A stretch of DNA of 5,902 bases from an uncultured Ruminococcus sp. (lineage in GTDB: Bacteria > Bacillota > Clostridia > Oscillospirales > Ruminococcaceae): positions 1-5,902 of the forward strand of contig CAMWLD010000150.1 of NCBI GenBank assembly GCA_947175005.1. The letters run 5' to 3'. The notes beneath the pieces were generated by a model. The model searched no databases. It saw nothing but the letters and a program-made list of their open reading frames with translations, and had not been told where the DNA came from. The translations under genes and the position numbers were made by a program. Positions 1 through 5,568 of this stretch are shown one piece after another (positions within the stretch are counted from its first letter, which is position 1; each line of letters opens with the position of its first letter).

Positions 1-57
1 TGAATTTTGCACATTTTCCGGGTGGGATTGGTGCAGCTTGAACCCAAACGGATTCGC

Positions 58-1845
58 TTATTTATCCCCTTTTCTGCGGGCATTCCGATCTCTTATCATC
101 TCCTGGTAAGCGGCTACCGTGCCCGCCTCCTTGTGCGCAGGCTTCTCTTGCTTACCGTTCGGAGTTTCCTTGCGGGGAGTTTTCAGCAGTTCCTTTGGTG
201 AATGTCCCGAATTTTGGGAATGTCCGGTTTTTTCTCTTTGGGCAGGCTCTCTGTAAGGCTCGGGAGTCGGCTCAATACGCCCCGAACGTTCCCCGGGAAT
301 CTCACGGTATGCCTTTGCCCTGTCTGCCGCTCCGTGGTGAACTATGGGGTCACGGGGTATCTCCTTGAAAGGAACATTGTTTGCAGGAGCACTGTTTACT
401 GCACCGCTGCTTGCTGCAACATCTTTTCCCGCTGCCTCATCAAGGGATACCTCACGGAATGCGTCACTGTTTTCCGAGGGCTTTTCATAGGGATTTACGC
501 CGCCTTTCGGGGCGTTTGCGGAAGTGCCTGCTGTGCCTGTGGGTGTGGGGTAATTGTTCCTAAGAGTATTTTTATACGGAGAGTTCCCGCCGGACGGCGT
601 ATTACGTGATACAGGAGCTTGAGAAGCCTGACCCGAAGCGCCTTGGGGAGCCCTTTGAGGAATGCTTTCACGGGGGGCATTTCCATAAGTACCTGCGGCC
701 GGTTTTGCAGCAATGCCCGAACTTTTTCCGGTGGATTTAGGTGTATCGTCCCATGAGATCTCTTCAAAGGAATTGTCAAAAGTACTTTGTCCGTTTTCAT
801 CCCATGAGATCTGTTCAAAGGAATTTGCATTGCTTTGCGAAGCGCCTTTGGGAGAATTGCTATTGTCTTTCCGGGGGGCATTTTCACCCGGAATATTTTG
901 ATAGGGTCTGTTCCGTACCTCCGAACCTGCCCCGGAAACATTTCTTTCGGGCATATTTTCACCCGGAACATCTCTGCGGAGCTCCGCCGTATTCGGGCCC
1001 TGCATTTCCGTCCTTGCTCCGCCCCGCGGAGCATTGCCGTAAGGCTCGGGAGCGCCGCGCACTGGAAGCTTTGTGTCAATGATATTTCCGATATTTTCCC
1101 CCGTGGGACGTTCACGGTAAAAGGTGCGCTTTTTGGAATAAAGCGCGCCCTTGTCTTTCATAGCGGTGTCCGCCCAAAGGGAGGAAATTTTCTGCACCGC
1201 AGCAAGGCATTCCTTTATCTGAAAAGGGTCGAATGCGAAATATTCTCCCCATAAGGAAATGGCGGCCGTGGGGTTGGAAAGATATATCCGCAGGGTGTTC
1301 AGAACTATCTCCTGATGTGCAAAATAATCTCCCACGCTCTCGGGGATTTTCCTGGGATAAAGCAGGTCTATCCAGCCGCTGTTTTCATACAGATAGTCAT
1401 GACCTGCGGATATGAGTGCGCTGCCGCTGCCTTCATCATTCTTCTCATGACGCCTTGCAGTGAACACGTCCCTCGGCAGCGGACGCTTGCCCGCCCCCAG
1501 CTCCGCTTCTTCGGGAGTGAGCATTCCCATTTCCCAAAGCTTTCGGGTAAACTCGGTAAGAGTGGGATCGTTGCAATATATCCTGTCCCTGTCTATTATT
1601 ATTTCAAATCGGGAAAACCTGGCGTTTCCGTATTTTTTCCGCAGGCTTTTTTTCTGCCCCGGGCTCATGGAGTAAACACGCTTTACCTTTTCGGGAGGGC
1701 GGTTTTCGGGCAGTCTGTCCTGCTGCTTTTCGGCAGCGGCAGTGAGAAAATCTCCGAAATCGGGGGCTTTATCCGGCACTGCCTTTGCTGTCGCCGCACC
1801 CGTGGGAGCGTATATATTTGCTGGGTTGTTGGAATTTATGGGCAA
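58..1845 (-). CDS. Hypothetical 595-residue protein with long low-complexity repeat-bearing tail
   Basis: I do not recognise a family. The TTG start is chosen because AAGGAG (1855-1860) lies nine bases upstream; no in-frame ATG or GTG is comparably placed. Residues 1-50 look disordered (Pro/Ala-rich). Residues about 55-245 look globular and mixed alpha/beta, with a basic patch (QKKSLRKKYG, 64-73), a strand-like FEIIIDRDRIY (80-90), helices EFTRKLWEMGM and PEEAELG, and a hydrophobic helical stretch at 174-226. Residues about 250-595 are rich in Pro, Asn, Gly, Ser, Glu and Arg and likely disordered. This tail carries recurring [FY]-x-E-[IV]-[SP] motifs at 343, 360, 463, 493 and 513, degenerate copies at 531 and 580, and several [PT]Y-x-N-[AIT] motifs. 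There is no signal peptide, membrane helix or cell-wall anchor, so a cytoplasmic location is inferred. It follows the Rpn-family gene by 69 bases on the same strand and may share its transcript. The whole-length frame, start signal and structured repeats support a real gene; its function is unknown. Confidence 0.82.
   Translation of the reverse strand: MPINSNNPANIYAPTGAATAKAVPDKAPDFGDFLTAAAEKQQDRLPENRPPEKVKRVYSMSPGQKKSLRKKYGNARFSRFEIIIDRDRIYCNDPTLTEFTRKLWEMGMLTPEEAELGAGKRPLPRDVFTARRHEKNDEGSGSALISAGHDYLYENSGWIDLLYPRKIPESVGDYFAHQEIVLNTLRIYLSNPTAAISLWGEYFAFDPFQIKECLAAVQKISSLWADTAMKDKGALYSKKRTFYRERPTGENIGNIIDTKLPVRGAPEPYGNAPRGGARTEMQGPNTAELRRDVPGENMPERNVSGAGSEVRNRPYQNIPGENAPRKDNSNSPKGASQSNANSFEQISWDENGQSTFDNSFEEISWDDTPKSTGKSSGIAAKPAAGTYGNAPRESIPQRAPQGASGQASQAPVSRNTPSGGNSPYKNTLRNNYPTPTGTAGTSANAPKGGVNPYEKPSENSDAFREVSLDEAAGKDVAASSGAVNSAPANNVPFKEIPRDPIVHHGAADRAKAYREIPGERSGRIEPTPEPYREPAQREKTGHSQNSGHSPKELLKTPRKETPNGKQEKPAHKEAGTVAAYQEMIRDRNARRKGDK
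747..825 (-). repeat. Two-copy 51-bp tandem repeat inside the 595-residue gene
   Basis: A block containing CCCATGAGATCT and TTCAAAGGAATT occurs at about 747-774 and again at about 797-825, offset by exactly 51 bases (17 codons). It encodes SFEQISWDE and SFEEISWDD. Nucleotide identity is high across about 28 bases and breaks down in between, so this looks like an in-frame duplication where the motif has been kept and the linker has drifted. More diverged protein-level copies occur nearer the C terminus. Confidence 0.8.
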
Positions 1846-1854
1846 TTTTGCTCA

Positions 1855-1860
1855 CTCCTT
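1855..1860 (-). promoter_or_regulatory. Ribosome binding site deciding a TTG start
   Basis: The minus strand reads AAGGAG nine bases before the TTG at 1845-1843. A GTG just downstream of the site is out of frame with the long reading frame, so the TTG is the only start that is both in frame and well spaced. Confidence 0.65.
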
Positions 1861-1914
1861 TTTAGGATAGCTTATAATAAATGTCAATGCCTTGAATGGC
1901 TTGAAAAAGCGGAA

Positions 1915-2076
1915 TTAAACCGTCACAAGTTCTTTTTCCTCGGCAATTTTCTGTATCTCCTCTATGGTCAGACCCGTTAATCTTGCAATTGCATTGTTAT
2001 CCATACCGTCATTTATCATATTGCGGGCAATTTCTTTTATGGTTTCAATCTTAACTTCCTCTATTATCTTGCACAT
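1915..2076 (-). CDS. Possible internal in-frame product: C-terminal 53 residues of the Rpn protein (RpnS-like)
   Basis: Within the Rpn gene, codon M217 (2076-2074) is preceded by AAAGGA, with nine bases between AAGGA and the ATG. Initiation there would give a 53-residue protein starting MCKIIEEVKIETIKE, made only of the C-terminal helices and the helix-turn-helix-like segment, with no catalytic residues. Published work on E. coli rpn genes describes short C-terminal proteins made from internal starts that bind and inhibit the full-length toxic nuclease. The same layout here is an inference from the ribosome binding site and the domain boundary. The site could be chance: AAGGA is only five bases and also encodes the full-length protein. 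Confidence 0.35.
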   Translation of the reverse strand: MCKIIEEVKIETIKEIARNMINDGMDNNAIARLTGLTIEEIQKIAEEKELVTV

Positions 2077-2724
2077 TCTATTCAGTCCTTTCGAGCTTTC
2101 TTTCAGGTAGCGTGTTTTTTCCGCAAGCATTTCATTGTACATTTCGTCGGGGTCGGTGCAGCGGAAGTCGTGCATGAGCCTGCCTATATCCGAATCTCCG
2201 CTGTATGCCCCGTTCACGTACATAATATGTTCGCCGTCGTTAAAGGGCTTTCCGGTTACGGAATTTATCCGCTCGATATTATAAAATGCCGCACCCTCGC
2301 CGAAAATGTCATTCTCGGTTATGAAAATAACATATGTGTCAGGCAGCATTTCAAAATCCTGACCCTTCCGCAGATTGTCAACATCAAGTGCAGCCGAGTG
2401 ATATCTTGCCCTGTGAGGCTCCGCACCGCCGTCCCGCCGCTGTATCTCCAGATTGTATATCCGTTCATTGCTGTCCTTTGCCCAGACATCAAGGCAAAGT
2501 CCCCTTGCTCCCGAGGAGCGCTTCAGATCATACTGCGGCTGGGCTTTGAGCAGGATAAGATCGTCCTTTTGCATAATGATCCTGAGAATTTCCCGGGTAA
2601 GGGGCAGATTGTTCCTGAGCAGCTCCCGCAGGAAATCGTCATCCATTGGACGCAGCTTTTTTATCCGCTCAATGTCCTCCTGCCGCAGCTGCTCCCTGTC
2701 GTTTGGTTTAGCCATAGTTTTCAT
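1915..2724 (-). CDS. Rpn family recombination-promoting nuclease / PD-(D/E)XK nuclease family transposase
   Basis: A 269-residue member of the Rpn/transposase_31-like PD-(D/E)XK family, usually about 250-320 residues. In E. coli such proteins are DNA endonucleases that promote RecA-independent recombination and have been linked to phage defence. The catalytic core is visible: LDVWAKDSNERIYNLEIQ, with D79, E93 and Q95 as the D...ExQ form of the motif, then the family's R-x-R-Y-H segment (R105-H109) and the hydrophobic strand YVIFITEND (131-139). Residues 30-60 form the N-terminal helical part. Residues about 217-262 are helical and end in a helix-turn-helix-like stretch (NNAIARLTGLTIEEIQ, 243-258). 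The frame is open upstream to 2838, but that ATG lies inside the -10/-35 region of the promoter. The ATG at 2724-2722 has AGGGGA about six bases upstream and is preferred. The core residues are intact, so an active nuclease is plausible. There are no inverted repeats or target duplications to suggest an actual mobile element. Confidence 0.9.
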   Translation of the reverse strand: MKTMAKPNDREQLRQEDIERIKKLRPMDDDFLRELLRNNLPLTREILRIIMQKDDLILLKAQPQYDLKRSSGARGLCLDVWAKDSNERIYNLEIQRRDGGAEPHRARYHSAALDVDNLRKGQDFEMLPDTYVIFITENDIFGEGAAFYNIERINSVTGKPFNDGEHIMYVNGAYSGDSDIGRLMHDFRCTDPDEMYNEMLAEKTRYLKESSKGLNRMCKIIEEVKIETIKEIARNMINDGMDNNAIARLTGLTIEEIQKIAEEKELVTV

Positions 2725-2755
2725 TTGATATCCCCTTTTATGTCCTGTTACATTT

Positions 2756-2784
2756 ATTTTACCATATTCTCCCGAAAAAATCAA
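2756..2784 (-). promoter_or_regulatory. Second, proximal promoter (P2) of the Rpn-family gene
   Basis: On the minus strand TTGATT (2784-2779), a 17-base spacer and TAAAAT (2761-2756) form a sigma-A type promoter. The -10 matches the consensus at five of six positions and the -35 at four of six. Transcription would begin near 2749, giving a leader of about 25 bases that contains the ribosome binding site. It is weaker than the distal promoter. Confidence 0.5.
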
Positions 2785-2826
2785 GATGTTTTTTAAACTT
2801 GTCCGCTGCCGTTTTCTTTTGATTTT

Positions 2827-2855
2827 ATTATAGCGCATTTTACATATAATGTCAA
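2827..2855 (-). promoter_or_regulatory. Consensus sigma-A promoter (P1) of the Rpn-family gene
   Basis: The minus strand carries TTGACA (2855-2850), exactly 17 bases, then TATAAT (2832-2827): a perfect match to the housekeeping consensus. Predicted start of transcription is near 2820, leaving a leader of about 96 bases. The ATG at 2838 lies between the two hexamers, upstream of the transcript start, which argues against the longer N terminus for the Rpn protein. Confidence 0.8.
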
Positions 2856-2885
2856 GGTTAATTATTTAAGGAACGTACAAATACA

Positions 2886-3362
2886 TTACCTTTCGCTGTA
2901 TTTATTTTCGGAGATATTATCCTGCCCAAGCTCTTTAAGCTTTTTATTTATCCTTTTTACTTCATTCCTGTTAAACAAATAAAAGCAAAACCAGATCGCC
3001 ATAAAAATCCCGCATGAGAACAAAAACTGCAAAACCGTAATTATTTTTCTGTCGGGATAAAAGGGAATCCAGCCCAAATGAATTGCCACAGGATAAAAAA
3101 CGCTCATACCGACGCAAAAATGTATTATTGTTTTCCGGAAATAAGAGGGACGGTCAAACTGATAAACGACAGCCGTGCCGCCGCAGGCAATACCCACAAG
3201 CATAGCGCCTACAGACTGCCTTGTAAAATCCTTGAATATCGGCATCAACAAATCTTCTCCGCCCCCGACAGAGTAGGCCAAACATATGATAACAAAAGAA
3301 GTACAGCCTATTGAAATACCGTATAAAATATATTTGACCGCTAATTTAAGTATACGCTTCAC
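2886..3362 (-). CDS. DUF3021 family four-helix membrane protein
   Basis: A 158-residue integral membrane protein. Four hydrophobic segments are evident at about residues 10-31, 47-68, 77-98 and 107-131, followed by a charged cytoplasmic tail (NRNEVKRINKKLKELGQ). Size, topology and position directly behind a LytTR gene fit the DUF3021 family. In the analogous LytTR regulatory systems of streptococci (HdrRM, BrsRM) the membrane protein restrains the paired DNA-binding protein; that role is inferred here. The start is GTG, overlapping the LytTR stop by one base (TAGTG), which indicates translational coupling. A GGGA about five bases upstream and AAGGAAAGG further upstream could serve as the ribosome binding site. 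No terminator is seen after the stop; the Rpn promoter follows within about 30 bases on the same strand, so read-through is possible. Confidence 0.85.
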   Translation of the reverse strand: MKRILKLAVKYILYGISIGCTSFVIICLAYSVGGGEDLLMPIFKDFTRQSVGAMLVGIACGGTAVVYQFDRPSYFRKTIIHFCVGMSVFYPVAIHLGWIPFYPDRKIITVLQFLFSCGIFMAIWFCFYLFNRNEVKRINKKLKELGQDNISENKYSER

Positions 3363-3814
3363 TATAATCCCAGCCTTTCCTTGAAGCCTTTGCGAAAGCT
3401 TCTTGAAATATAATCGGTAATGCCGTTTTTCATTACCAGTTCCATTGTTCCGTTGAAGCTTGCCTCAACATGGTCGATCTGACTTATATTGACGATCGCC
3501 GATTTTGAAATGCGTACAAAGCCAATATCAAGTATGCTTTCCAGCTCATACAGAGGCCTGCCCAGTACGTATCTGTTTTTCGGTTTGTCATAGCAGACTA
3601 TCTCTCTGCCCTCGGTACGCACTATGGATATGTCCTCCGGTTTTATAAAATATGTTTTTCTGTCCTTGACTGCTGTCAATGTCAATACAGGAGAATTTGA
3701 ATTTTCCTTTTCCAGCATGGAAATTATTTCCGCGATCGTTTCTGTCATTTTGTTTATATAAAGAACGGCATAGGGTTCTTTATGCTCCGGGCTGATATTG
3801 CATTCAACCTTCAT
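3362..3814 (-). CDS. LytTR family DNA-binding transcriptional regulator
   Basis: A 150-residue stand-alone LytTR protein with no receiver domain, so it is not a standard two-component response regulator. Residues 1-45 form a short N-terminal region (KMTETIAEIISMLE helix). Residues about 48-149 are the LytTR beta-rich DNA-binding domain: YFIKPEDISIVRTEGREIVCY, YVLGRPLYELESIL, the characteristic FVRISKSAIVNISQIDHVE (99-117), then ELVMKNGITDYISRSFRKGFKERL. The ATG has a full AAGGAGG (3828-3822) seven bases upstream. It forms a one-base-overlap operon with the DUF3021 membrane gene and is divergent from the ABC exporter genes. The likely role, inferred from this layout, is control of its own operon and of the exporter, with activity modulated at the membrane by the DUF3021 partner. 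Confidence 0.93.
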   Translation of the reverse strand: MKVECNISPEHKEPYAVLYINKMTETIAEIISMLEKENSNSPVLTLTAVKDRKTYFIKPEDISIVRTEGREIVCYDKPKNRYVLGRPLYELESILDIGFVRISKSAIVNISQIDHVEASFNGTMELVMKNGITDYISRSFRKGFKERLGL

Positions 3815-3837
3815 AGATGCGCCTCCTTCCTGAAATA

Positions 3838-3846
3838 ATTATAACA
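3838..3846 (-). promoter_or_regulatory. Extended -10 promoter of the LytTR-DUF3021 operon
   Basis: The minus strand reads TGTTATAAT: a perfect TATAAT preceded by the extended -10 TGN element. At 16-18 bases upstream there is only poor -35 sequence (TGAAAT, ATGAAA or CATGAA). Transcription would begin near 3831, leaving a leader of about 17 bases that just includes the ribosome binding site. A good -10 with a poor -35 is typical of promoters that need an activator, which fits autoregulation by a LytTR protein, but this is inference. Confidence 0.6.
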
Positions 3847-3919
3847 TAAAAAAATAAAAATTTCATGCATTTGAAGCATTAAATCCGACCTTTTAAACAT
3901 AAAAGCCTGCCCCTCGGTC

Positions 3920-3945
3920 AAAACCTATTGCTTTGCTCCGAAAAC
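3920..3945 (-). promoter_or_regulatory. Candidate LytTR binding site (GTTTT direct repeats, 21 bp apart)
   Basis: On the minus strand GTTTTCGG (from 3945) and GTTTTGAC (from 3924) are direct repeats offset by 21 bases. LytTR sites are generally two 9-bp direct repeats with a GTT core separated by about 12 bases, that is, a 21-base offset. One repeat (TAGGTTTTG) fits the known consensus better than the other. The pair flanks the -35 of the exporter promoter and lies about 90-115 bases upstream of the LytTR transcript start. The match is short and in AT-rich DNA, so confidence is low. Confidence 0.3.
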
Positions 3946-3956
3946 AGCCGTATAAT
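3928..3956 (+). promoter_or_regulatory. Sigma-A promoter of the ABC exporter operon
   Basis: TTGCTT (3928-3933), a 17-base spacer and a perfect TATAAT (3951-3956) lie upstream of the ATPase gene. Predicted transcript start is near 3963, with a leader of about 25 bases containing AGGAGGT (3974-3980), seven bases before the ATG. Confidence 0.7.
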
Positions 3957-3987
3957 AAAAGCATAAAATACACAGGAGGTAACACTT

Positions 3988-4761
3988 ATGTCACAGGAGA
4001 TAGTACAGGTAAAAAATCTTGACCTGACATATAAAAGCCTGCACGCAGTACGGAATGTTTCGTTTTCCGTAAGGTCGGGAGAGGTCGTGGCTGTTATCGG
4101 ACAGAACGGCTCGGGAAAAACTTCTTCCGTAGAGTGCATAGAGGGTCTGAGGAAGCCCTCCGGCGGCTCTGTCAGCGTATTTGGGAAAGACCCGTGGACC
4201 TGCCGCAGCGAGGTGTATAAGGAAATGGGCGTAGGACTTCAGGAAGCGGAATACCCCTCCAAGATCAGGGTGGAGGAACTGTGCAGATTATTTGCAAGCT
4301 TTTACGAAAGACCCGCCGACTGGAATCTGCTGCTTACGCAAATGGATCTTGACGAAAAAAGAAAGCGCCCGGTGGAAAAGCTGTCGGGCGGAGAAAAGCA
4401 GCGGTTATCCATTATACTTGCCCTTATGGGACGTCCGAGGCTGCTGGTGCTGGACGAACTCACTACGGGGCTTGACCCGGAGGTAAGACAAAATATGCTG
4501 ACCGGCCTCCAAAATATACGAAATAGCGGCGTGGCTATAATTATGGTTTCCCACTATCTTGACGAGGCAGAAGCCCTTGCGGATAAGATTCTTTATCTGG
4601 AAAAAGGAGAGCAGCTGTTTTTCGGAACACAGAATGAATTTCGGAAATTCGTAAAAGACCGTGTCCCGCAAGAAGACTTATCAGAAAATGCTCCCCTTGA
4701 AAAGCTTTATTTAATGATCGCACCCAAAACAAACGGACTTACAATGGAGGGAATTTTATGA
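3988..4761 (+). CDS. ABC transporter ATP-binding protein (CcmA/DrrA-like)
   Basis: A 257-residue nucleotide-binding subunit that hydrolyses ATP to drive the permease encoded next to it, on the cytoplasmic face of the membrane. All motifs are intact: Walker A GQNGSGKT (38-45), Q-loop Q85 in GVGLQEAEYP, signature LSGGE (132-136), Walker B LLVLDE (152-157, catalytic E157), D-loop GLDP (161-164) and H-loop H189 in MVSHYLDEAEALADK. Length and architecture match the ABC-2 exporter ATPases (COG1131 group) used for drugs, lantibiotics, polysaccharides or ions. The C-terminal 45 residues are a short variable tail. The start is fixed by an ideal AGGAGGT. The stop overlaps the permease start as ATGA. 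Substrate cannot be deduced from the sequence; linkage to LytTR-DUF3021 hints at peptide or envelope-stress related export, but that is weak inference. Confidence 0.95.
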   Translation: MSQEIVQVKNLDLTYKSLHAVRNVSFSVRSGEVVAVIGQNGSGKTSSVECIEGLRKPSGGSVSVFGKDPWTCRSEVYKEMGVGLQEAEYPSKIRVEELCRLFASFYERPADWNLLLTQMDLDEKRKRPVEKLSGGEKQRLSIILALMGRPRLLVLDELTTGLDPEVRQNMLTGLQNIRNSGVAIIMVSHYLDEAEALADKILYLEKGEQLFFGTQNEFRKFVKDRVPQEDLSENAPLEKLYLMIAPKTNGLTMEGIL

Positions 4762-5510
4762 AAAGATTTGCTGTTATACTCAAAACGGAAATGCTGTTAT
4801 TTTCACGGGATTTTTTCGGATTTTTCTTTACGCTTGTGTTCCCTGTGATGATGCTTCTTTTATTCGGCGGTATCTACGGAAACGAACCTGTTTACGACGG
4901 TGCGGATATGGGAATGATGGATATTTCCGTCCCCGCATATTCTGTCATGATAATGGGAGTGACGGGTCTTATGGCTTTGCCCTTAACATTATCGGGCTAT
5001 AAAGAAAAGAATATCTACAAAAGATTTGACGCTGCGCCTGCGGGAAAGAAAAGCATTATAGCAGCGCAGGTACTTGTGAATCTTATCATGACGCTTATAG
5101 GGATATTGGTTTTGCTTATTGTCGGAAAACTTGTTTATAATATACAGATCAAAGGCGATATTTTCGGAATTTTCACGGGAATTTTATTTTCCGCAGCAGC
5201 TATGTTTTCTATGGGATTTCTTTTCACGGCTGTAGGACGTGATCTAAAAAGCACGTCCGTGCTTTGCTATCCTTTTTATTTTGTAATGATGTTCCTGTCC
5301 GGCGCAACAATGCCCGATATGCTGTTTCCCGATACGATAAAAAAGATTTCGGGTCTTTTGCCGATGACCTACGCGGTCGATCTTATGCAGGGCATTTTCT
5401 CGGGAGACGGTCTTAGTCTGCATGGGAAGGAGCTTATTATTCTTGGCTCGCTTACAGTTGCATTTACTGTTATCGGCGCTTTTTTGTACAAAAGAAAGGA
5501 CTGGACATAA
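4758..5510 (+). CDS. ABC-2 type transporter permease
   Basis: A 250-residue membrane subunit of the exporter. Six hydrophobic segments are seen at about residues 19-40, 58-79, 100-125, 136-159, 166-183 and 225-244, the normal count for an ABC-2 permease. Family hallmarks include the short cytoplasmic N terminus, a cytoplasmic loop after helix 2 (YKEKNIYKRFDAAPAGKK, 81-98, equivalent to the usual 'KE.G...RL...P' segment), the re-entrant-like FLSGATMPDMLFP (179-191) before LLPMTYAVDLMQGIF (200-214), and a basic C-terminal tail (YKRKDW). The ATG overlaps the ATPase stop (ATGA) and has GGAGGG six bases upstream, so the two subunits are translationally coupled. It most likely forms a homodimer with two ATPase subunits, as is usual for half-size ABC-2 systems. 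Confidence 0.93.
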   Translation: MKRFAVILKTEMLLFSRDFFGFFFTLVFPVMMLLLFGGIYGNEPVYDGADMGMMDISVPAYSVMIMGVTGLMALPLTLSGYKEKNIYKRFDAAPAGKKSIIAAQVLVNLIMTLIGILVLLIVGKLVYNIQIKGDIFGIFTGILFSAAAMFSMGFLFTAVGRDLKSTSVLCYPFYFVMMFLSGATMPDMLFPDTIKKISGLLPMTYAVDLMQGIFSGDGLSLHGKELIILGSLTVAFTVIGAFLYKRKDWT

Positions 5511-5534
5511 ATTATATTTTTACCTTTACCGTAT

Positions 5535-5553
5535 CGCCATTTAATAAACGGCG
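5535..5553. terminator. Small hairpin between convergent genes, possible weak terminator
   Basis: On the minus strand CGCCGTTT-ATT-AAATGGCG can form an eight-pair stem (one G-U pair) with a three-base loop. On the plus strand the same stem has one A-C mismatch. It lies in the 58-base gap between the stop of the permease and the stop of the convergent leucine-rich-repeat gene, where a bidirectional terminator is expected. Neither strand has a clean T-run directly after the stem, so an efficient intrinsic terminator is doubtful. Confidence 0.35.
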
Positions 5554-5568
5554 CATTTATAAAATCTC

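Noticed and set aside
1..57. Possible downstream minus-strand gene beginning at the ATG at 14-12
   Set aside because: Only four or so codons are visible and the bases before it (CCGGAAA) are too close to act as a ribosome binding site; cannot be supported.
747..825. CRISPR-like repeats
   Set aside because: There are only two copies, they are in frame, and the variation follows codon structure, so they are coding repeats.
495..1115. 206-residue open frame on the minus strand in another frame of the 595-residue gene
   Set aside because: It lies wholly within the longer frame, has no ribosome binding site, and its sequence just echoes the repeats of the real gene out of frame.
1859..1887. TTGACA-17-TAAAAA as promoter of the 595-residue gene
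   Set aside because: The predicted start near 1852 would lie downstream of the AAGGAG, removing the ribosome binding site from the transcript, so I did not call it as a feature.
1315..1980. 221-residue plus-strand open frame antisense to the 595-residue gene and the end of the Rpn gene
   Set aside because: It crosses the boundary of two well-supported opposite-strand genes, has no start signals, and its composition is that of a shadow of GC-rich codons.
1915..2724. A mobile element around the 'transposase'-annotated Rpn gene
   Set aside because: No terminal inverted repeats or target-site duplications are visible on either side, and Rpn proteins are not DDE transposases; the family name is historical.
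2170..2796. 208-residue plus-strand open frame antisense to the Rpn gene
   Set aside because: The opposite strand has an intact catalytic domain, start site and promoters; the antisense frame runs through them with no motif or ribosome binding site.
2725..2838. 38-residue N-terminal extension of the Rpn protein (ATG at 2838)
   Set aside because: That ATG lies between the -10 and -35 of the perfect promoter, upstream of the predicted transcript start, and the extension does not resemble the family; the ATG at 2724 has a good ribosome binding site.
3918..4139. 73-residue minus-strand open frame upstream of and into the ABC ATPase gene
   Set aside because: It is antisense to the Walker A region and covers the ATPase promoter; no ribosome binding site.
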